NCBI GenBank assembly: GCA_030537135.1
Contig: JAUNOP010000001.1
Location: 62,001-126,000, forward strand
Source of the DNA: Eubacteriales bacterium
Lineage (GTDB): Bacteria > Bacillota > Clostridia > Lachnospirales > Lachnospiraceae
Reading direction: 5' to 3'
Length of the DNA stretch: 64,000 nt
Below are positions 60,010 to 64,000 of this stretch, one piece after another; the first letter of the stretch is position 1; the number at the start of each line of letters is the position of its first letter. Below the pieces are notes generated by a model. That model ran no database searches. It saw only the letters and a list, made by a program, of their open reading frames with translations, and was not told the origin of the DNA. A program made the translations under genes and the position numbers.

Positions 60010-61301
60010 TGACAAAATCAGAAGCTCTTTATGCAAGAGCTGTAAAGCGGATCCCCGGAGGGGTGAACAGCCCTGTGAGAGCCTTTGGCTCAGTGGGAGA
60101 GGTTCCGCGATTTATTGAGCGCGCAGCCGGCTCCAGGATTTATGATGCGGACGGCAGGGAATATATTGATTTTATTGGCTCATGGGGACCTATGATTCTG
60201 GGACATAATCATCCGGCCATCCGCGAGAGCGTGAAAAAGGCCTGCGAGAAGGGACTGAGCTTTGGCTGTGCCACAGAAATCGAAGTGGAGATGGCAGAGT
60301 TTATCTGTGAAAATATTCCGCATGTAGACATGATTCGCATGGTGAACTCAGGAACAGAGGCGGTAATGAGCGCTATTCGGGCAGCACGAGGATTTACAGG
60401 AAAGAATAAAATTATTAAATTTGCGGGCTGCTATCACGGACACAGTGATTCTATGCTGGTGAGCGCAGGCTCTGGCGTGATGACAAGCGGCGTGCCGGAC
60501 AGCGCTGGCGTGCCGGCAGGGTGTACCTCAGATACAATGACAGCTGTGTACAATGATTTAGAGAGCGTGCGCGCACTCATGGAGGCAGCTTCGGGCGAGG
60601 TTGCAGCAGTGATTGTGGAGCCTGTGGCAGCCAACATGGGAGTGGTTCTGCCAGAAGAGGGCTTTCTTCAGGGACTTCGGGATTTGTGCGACACGCATCA
60701 GGCGCTTCTTATCTTTGACGAGGTAATCACAGGCTTTCGCCTTTCTTTTGCAGGAGCAGCAGGGTACTTTCACGTGACCCCGGATCTTGTGACCTATGGA
60801 AAGATTATAGGCGCCGGAATGCCTGTGGGAGCCTATGGAGGAAGGGAGGATATCATGAAAATGGTTGCTCCTGTTGGAAAGGTGTATCAGGCAGGAACCT
60901 TAAGCGGAAATCCGGTCGCTATGGCGGCGGGACTTACGCAGCTTAAGATTTTAAGAGAAAATCCGTCGATTTATGAGAGACTTAATGCCACAGGGGAGAT
61001 TTTTTATCGGAACATTGAAAAAATCCTTGCAGATGCAGGCGCGCCCTGTCAGGTAAATCATATTGGTTCTCTGGCGAGTATATTCTTTACAAGAGAGAGG
61101 GTAAGAGATTATACCTCGGCGAAAACCTCTGACACAAAGGCATTTGCCGATTATTTCAAATATATGCTGAATCACGGAATTCACCTGGCGCCCTCTCAGT
61201 TTGAGGCCATGTTCCTTTCCGCCGCTCATACCAAGGACGAACTCGATAAGGTGCTGGAGCTGGTGGGAAGCTATGCAGTAAATAATTTTTCCCGCGAGTA
61301 A
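60009..61301 (+). CDS. hemL: Glutamate-1-semialdehyde 2,1-aminomutase
   Basis: 430 residues, PLP enzyme that makes 5-aminolevulinate from the HemA product. PLP lysine in VTYGKIIGAGMPVGAYGG; also RIPGGVNSPVRAF and NSGTEAVMSAIRAARGFTG. The start codon shares a base with the hemB stop (TAATG). Last gene of the operon; the 110 bp after it show no clear terminator. Confidence 0.97.
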   Translation: MTKSEALYARAVKRIPGGVNSPVRAFGSVGEVPRFIERAAGSRIYDADGREYIDFIGSWGPMILGHNHPAIRESVKKACEKGLSFGCATEIEVEMAEFICENIPHVDMIRMVNSGTEAVMSAIRAARGFTGKNKIIKFAGCYHGHSDSMLVSAGSGVMTSGVPDSAGVPAGCTSDTMTAVYNDLESVRALMEAASGEVAAVIVEPVAANMGVVLPEEGFLQGLRDLCDTHQALLIFDEVITGFRLSFAGAAGYFHVTPDLVTYGKIIGAGMPVGAYGGREDIMKMVAPVGKVYQAGTLSGNPVAMAAGLTQLKILRENPSIYERLNATGEIFYRNIEKILADAGAPCQVNHIGSLASIFFTRERVRDYTSAKTSDTKAFADYFKYMLNHGIHLAPSQFEAMFLSAAHTKDELDKVLELVGSYAVNNFSRE

Positions 61302-61342
61302 GATATGTTGTGAAATTATTTCTATTAATTTCTCTGTGAAAC

Positions 61343-61371
61343 TTGTGGGAAAATAAGAATTGTGATAAAAT
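61343..61371 (+). promoter_or_regulatory. Probable promoter for the lactonase gene
   Basis: TTGTGG (61343-61348), 17-bp spacer, TAAAAT (61366-61371). Confidence 0.6.
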
Positions 61372-61411
61372 AAAATGCAGAGCATTTGAACAGCATTGGA
61401 GGTTAGACATT

Positions 61412-62494
61412 ATGGGAGAAAAAAGATATGTGGCCTATGTAGGCACCTATACCCACGGCAACAGCAAGGGAATCCATGTATATGACGTGGATGTGGAAAA
61501 CGGGATTCTCACCCATCGCAATGAGGTGGAGGTAAGCAATTCCTCTCATCTTTCTGTGTCAAAGAACGGAAAGTTTTTGTACTCCATTGAGGATGAAGGA
61601 GTAGCTGTATTTGAGAGAGACCCTGAGAACGGCAATCTGAAACGTATCAACAGCGTGGATATTGACGGTATGAGAGGCTGCTGGCTGGCTACAGATATTG
61701 ATGGCCGTTATCTTTATGTGGGCGGTTATCACGATGGAAAAGTAACCGTGGTACATACCCACCAGGATGGAAGGCTGGGAAGTCTGATGGATGGTGTTTT
61801 CCACAGAGGGCTTGGCAGCGTAGCCGAGAGAAATTTCCGCCCACATGTAAACTGCGTACGTCCTACACCAGACAATAAGTACCTGTGTGCAGTGGACAAT
61901 GGAATTGATCAGGTGAAGATTTATCGTATTAACAAGAAGCGCGATAAGCTGGAGCTTGTTGATATTTTAAGATGTCCGAGAGAGAGCGGCCCGAGAATTA
62001 TCCGCTTCAGTGACGATGGTAAATTTGCTTATATTCTTTTTGAGCTGAGCAATGAGGTAAAGGTGTACAGTTATGACGGAACAGGCAAGCATCCGGAATT
62101 TGAGTTGCTTCAGTCTATCTCTACGACTGCCAGCAAGACAGAGGAGGACAGGCGTCATTGCGCTGCCTCTGGAATGACAATGGCAAAGGACGGTATTCAC
62201 CTGTTCTGTACAACAGCAGGAGAGGATACGGTTGTTATGTATGAGAGAGATCCCCAGACAGGTCTTCTGGATCGGAAATTTGTTCTTCCAATCAGCGGCG
62301 AATATCCCAAGGATTTGGCTATTTTCCCGGACAATAAGCATCTGGCCGTTCTGAATCATGAGAGCAATACGATCACTACCTTTGCGATTGACTATGAGAA
62401 GAATGTTATCACTATGAAGGGCAAGCCTCAGAAGGTAGAAACTCCGAACTGCATCAATATTCTTGAGGTTCCTGCAGACTGGAAGAAAATATAA
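61412..62494 (+). CDS. Lactonase family protein (6-phosphogluconolactonase-like beta-propeller)
   Basis: 360 residues, seven-bladed propeller of the PF10282 family: RYVAYVGTYTHGNSKGIHVY, LYVGGYHDGKVTVV, RPHVNCVRPTPDNKYLCAVD, GEYPKDLAIFPDNKHLAVLN. Members include the E. coli Pgl lactonase of the pentose-phosphate route, but many have other or unknown substrates. The ATG at 61412 follows TTGGAGG. Single gene closed by a strong terminator. Confidence 0.87.
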   Translation: MGEKRYVAYVGTYTHGNSKGIHVYDVDVENGILTHRNEVEVSNSSHLSVSKNGKFLYSIEDEGVAVFERDPENGNLKRINSVDIDGMRGCWLATDIDGRYLYVGGYHDGKVTVVHTHQDGRLGSLMDGVFHRGLGSVAERNFRPHVNCVRPTPDNKYLCAVDNGIDQVKIYRINKKRDKLELVDILRCPRESGPRIIRFSDDGKFAYILFELSNEVKVYSYDGTGKHPEFELLQSISTTASKTEEDRRHCAASGMTMAKDGIHLFCTTAGEDTVVMYERDPQTGLLDRKFVLPISGEYPKDLAIFPDNKHLAVLNHESNTITTFAIDYEKNVITMKGKPQKVETPNCINILEVPADWKKI

Positions 62495-62515
62495 AAAAAC
62501 AACCCCCAAAAAATA

Positions 62516-62562
62516 GAATCCCCTCTGCCTGTACAAATGGAAACAGGCAGAGGGGATTTTTA
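62516..62562. terminator. Bidirectional terminator between the lactonase gene and rfbD
   Basis: CCCCTCTGCCTGT and ACAGGCAGAGGGG pair perfectly around a 10-base loop, followed by ATTTTT on the plus strand. Confidence 0.92.
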
Positions 62563-63438
62563 TCAGAAGCTAATTTGCGTGAGATATCTCCTGACAGCGT
62601 CCTGCCAGGATGGAAGAAGGGCAAAGCCGTTTTGCGTCAGCTTTTCCTTGCTCATACGACTGTTTGAGGGGCGCTTTGCCTTGGATGGATACTCAGAAGC
62701 GCTCACCGGCTCTACGGTAAGATGCTCTGCATCATATTCTGTGTGTCCCATGGCAGCAGCCTGACGGAAGATTTCGCAGGCAAATTCATACCAGGAGCAA
62801 AGCCCCTCATTGGTGGCATGATAACGTCCGTATTTGTCTGTCTCAATCATGTCCACAAGCAGACGGGCAAGGTCATAGGTATAGGTCGGGCTTCCTATCT
62901 GATCGCATACAACCGTGAGCTTGTCGTGGGTTTTGCCCAGATTAAGCATGGTCTTGATAAAGTTTTTTCCATTTACTCCAAATACCCATGCAATGCGCAC
63001 AATAAAATATTTGTCAAGGTTATTTTCCACAGCCAGCTCTCCCTCATATTTGGTCTGACCATAGACGTTGAGAGGCTCCCGGTTCAAATCATCTGGCTCC
63101 CAGAAATGGGTACCCTGGCCGTTAAACACATAATCCGTGCTGATATACATCATCTTGATATCAAGCTCCCTGCATACACGGGCAATGTTTTCTGTGCCGG
63201 CTGCATTCACCAGGCGAACCTTGTCAACGTAGTCTTCAGCCAAATCCACGGCTGTCCAGGCGGCGCAGTGAATGACAGCCTCTGGCTGGATCTCCTTGAT
63301 TACCCTGTCTACAGAGGCCATGTCCGTGATATCCATTTCTTCGATATCCACACCGACTGCCTCATGATTTCTGCGTGTAAGTTCATTTACAACATCGTGG
63401 CCGAGCTGACCTTTTACTCCGGTTACTAAAACCTTCAT
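62563..63438 (-). CDS. rfbD: dTDP-4-dehydrorhamnose reductase
   Basis: 291 residues. Last step of dTDP-L-rhamnose synthesis, NADPH-dependent. Rossmann motif VLVTGVKGQLGHDVV, STDYVFNGQGTHF, and the catalytic YGQTKYEGE (Tyr-x3-Lys). Encoded downstream of rfbB on the minus strand with a 30-bp gap, so both belong to a rhamnose operon that continues to the right of the window, probably serving cell-surface polysaccharide. Confidence 0.94.
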   Translation of the reverse strand: MKVLVTGVKGQLGHDVVNELTRRNHEAVGVDIEEMDITDMASVDRVIKEIQPEAVIHCAAWTAVDLAEDYVDKVRLVNAAGTENIARVCRELDIKMMYISTDYVFNGQGTHFWEPDDLNREPLNVYGQTKYEGELAVENNLDKYFIVRIAWVFGVNGKNFIKTMLNLGKTHDKLTVVCDQIGSPTYTYDLARLLVDMIETDKYGRYHATNEGLCSWYEFACEIFRQAAAMGHTEYDAEHLTVEPVSASEYPSKAKRPSNSRMSKEKLTQNGFALLPSWQDAVRRYLTQISF

Positions 63439-63468
63439 AGTACTGCTTTCTCCTTTCTGGAACTCAAA

Positions 63469-64000
63469 TCAGCGATTTCCATACATTTTTTCATAATAAT
63501 TCTGATATTCTCCGGAAATAATGGTTTCCCACCACTCCTTATTATTCAGATACCACTGAATCGTCTTTTTGATTCCGTCTGCAAACTTTGTTTCAGGAAG
63601 CCAGCCAAGCTCTGTGTGAATCTTTGTCGGGTCAATGGCATAGCGCATGTCGTGTCCTTTTCTGTCTGTGACATAGGTAATCAGACTCTCTGGCTTTCCA
63701 AGCTCCCTGCAGATGATTTTTACAATGTCAATGTTTTTCATTTCATTGTGTCCGCCGATATTGTAAACTTCTCCCACACGACCCTTGTGGATAATCAAAT
63801 CAATGGCCTTGCAGTGATCCTCCACATACAGCCAGTCACGTACATTTTCTCCTTTTCCGTATACAGGAAGAGGCTTGTCATTTAAGGCATTGGCAATCAT
63901 GAGAGGAATGAGCTTTTCAGGAAAATGGTAGGGGCCATAGTTGTTGGAGCAGCGGCTGATGGTGACAGGAAGACCATAGGTGCGGTGATAAGCCAGAACC
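63469..64000 (-). CDS. rfbB: dTDP-glucose 4,6-dehydratase, 5' part outside window
   Basis: The C-terminal 177 or so residues, open to the right edge. The visible part begins [20 protein letters not shown], continues [35 protein letters not shown] and [17 protein letters not shown], all typical of RmlB/RfbB. It makes dTDP-4-keto-6-deoxyglucose, two steps before RfbD. The ATG at 63900 is internal, not the real start. Confidence 0.93.
   Translation of the reverse strand, partial: VLAYHRTYGLPVTISRCSNNYGPYHFPEKLIPLMIANALNDKPLPVYGKGENVRDWLYVEDHCKAIDLIIHKGRVGEVYNIGGHNEMKNIDIVKIICRELGKPESLITYVTDRKGHDMRYAIDPTKIHTELGWLPETKFADGIKKTIQWYLNNKEWWETIISGEYQNYYEKMYGNR

Overview
The window reads as ordinary chromosome of a Gram-positive anaerobe of the class Clostridia, most likely family Lachnospiraceae (inference). 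The basis is gene content and order: bL32 behind a DUF177 gene, Pta-AckA, paired GlgC/GlgD, NiaR-type NAD control, an anaerobic (early cobalt insertion) vitamin B12 pathway, a Trp T-box, sigma-A promoters with 17-bp spacers, and strong GGAGG ribosome binding sites. I see no rRNA, tRNA, CRISPR array, prophage, plasmid gene or intact insertion sequence.

Layout. 1-12 kb: the 3' part of an FtsH-type protease, a thioesterase, a zinc-finger anti-sigma-like protein, polA, coaE, a WalJ-type beta-lactamase-fold hydrolase, an ACT protein with its UPF0210 partner, then a Trp T-box and a three-gene TrpXYZ-type ABC importer. 12-21 kb: tmcAL and pta-ackA from overlapping divergent promoters, DUF177-rpmF, a large RND transporter and a cytidylate-kinase-like protein. 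21.5-27 kb: a lone GH2 beta-mannosidase flanked by 63-bp direct repeats, then trkA-trkH. 27-31 kb: nadA-nadB-nadC-niaR, a quinolinate-route NAD operon ending with its own repressor. 31-37 kb: luxS, trpS, a cyclophilin lipoprotein, a YtqB-like methyltransferase, coaX and an RluA-family pseudouridine synthase.

37-61 kb is dominated by corrinoid synthesis. Behind a 32-bp perfect palindrome, a sigma-A promoter and a cobalamin riboswitch lie cbiD-cbiL-cbiF-cbiG-cbiH-cbiJET-cbiA-cbiB-cobD-cbiP-cbiC. glgC-glgD follow, then cbiK and a MocR regulator on the minus strand, and divergently hemA-sirC-hemC-cobA/hemD-hemB-hemL. Together these genes cover glutamyl-tRNA to uroporphyrinogen III, precorrin-2, cobalt-sirohydrochlorin, the corrin ring, cobyric acid and cobinamide phosphate. 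Not in the window are the corrinoid adenosyltransferase, the lower-ligand genes (cobU, cobS, cobT, cobC) and any late haem gene, so the hem genes here probably serve B12 and perhaps sirohaem. 61.4-64 kb: a lactonase-family protein, then rfbD and the 3' part of rfbB.

The least explained feature is the spacer DNA. Several families of short, hairpin-rich dispersed repeats occupy spacers and leaders: a composite family beginning near TTAACGTATCAAG (five loci), a 108-bp multi-hairpin repeat (two loci, about 93% identical by eye), a family with GTTACTGTT/AACAGTAAC ends (several loci), and a 63-bp hairpin repeat flanking the mannosidase gene. Some would be transcribed as 5' leaders, as in front of pta. 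Together with the palindrome at the divergent cbi/rluA promoters, these are the best candidates for something undescribed. I found no clearly novel multi-gene system.
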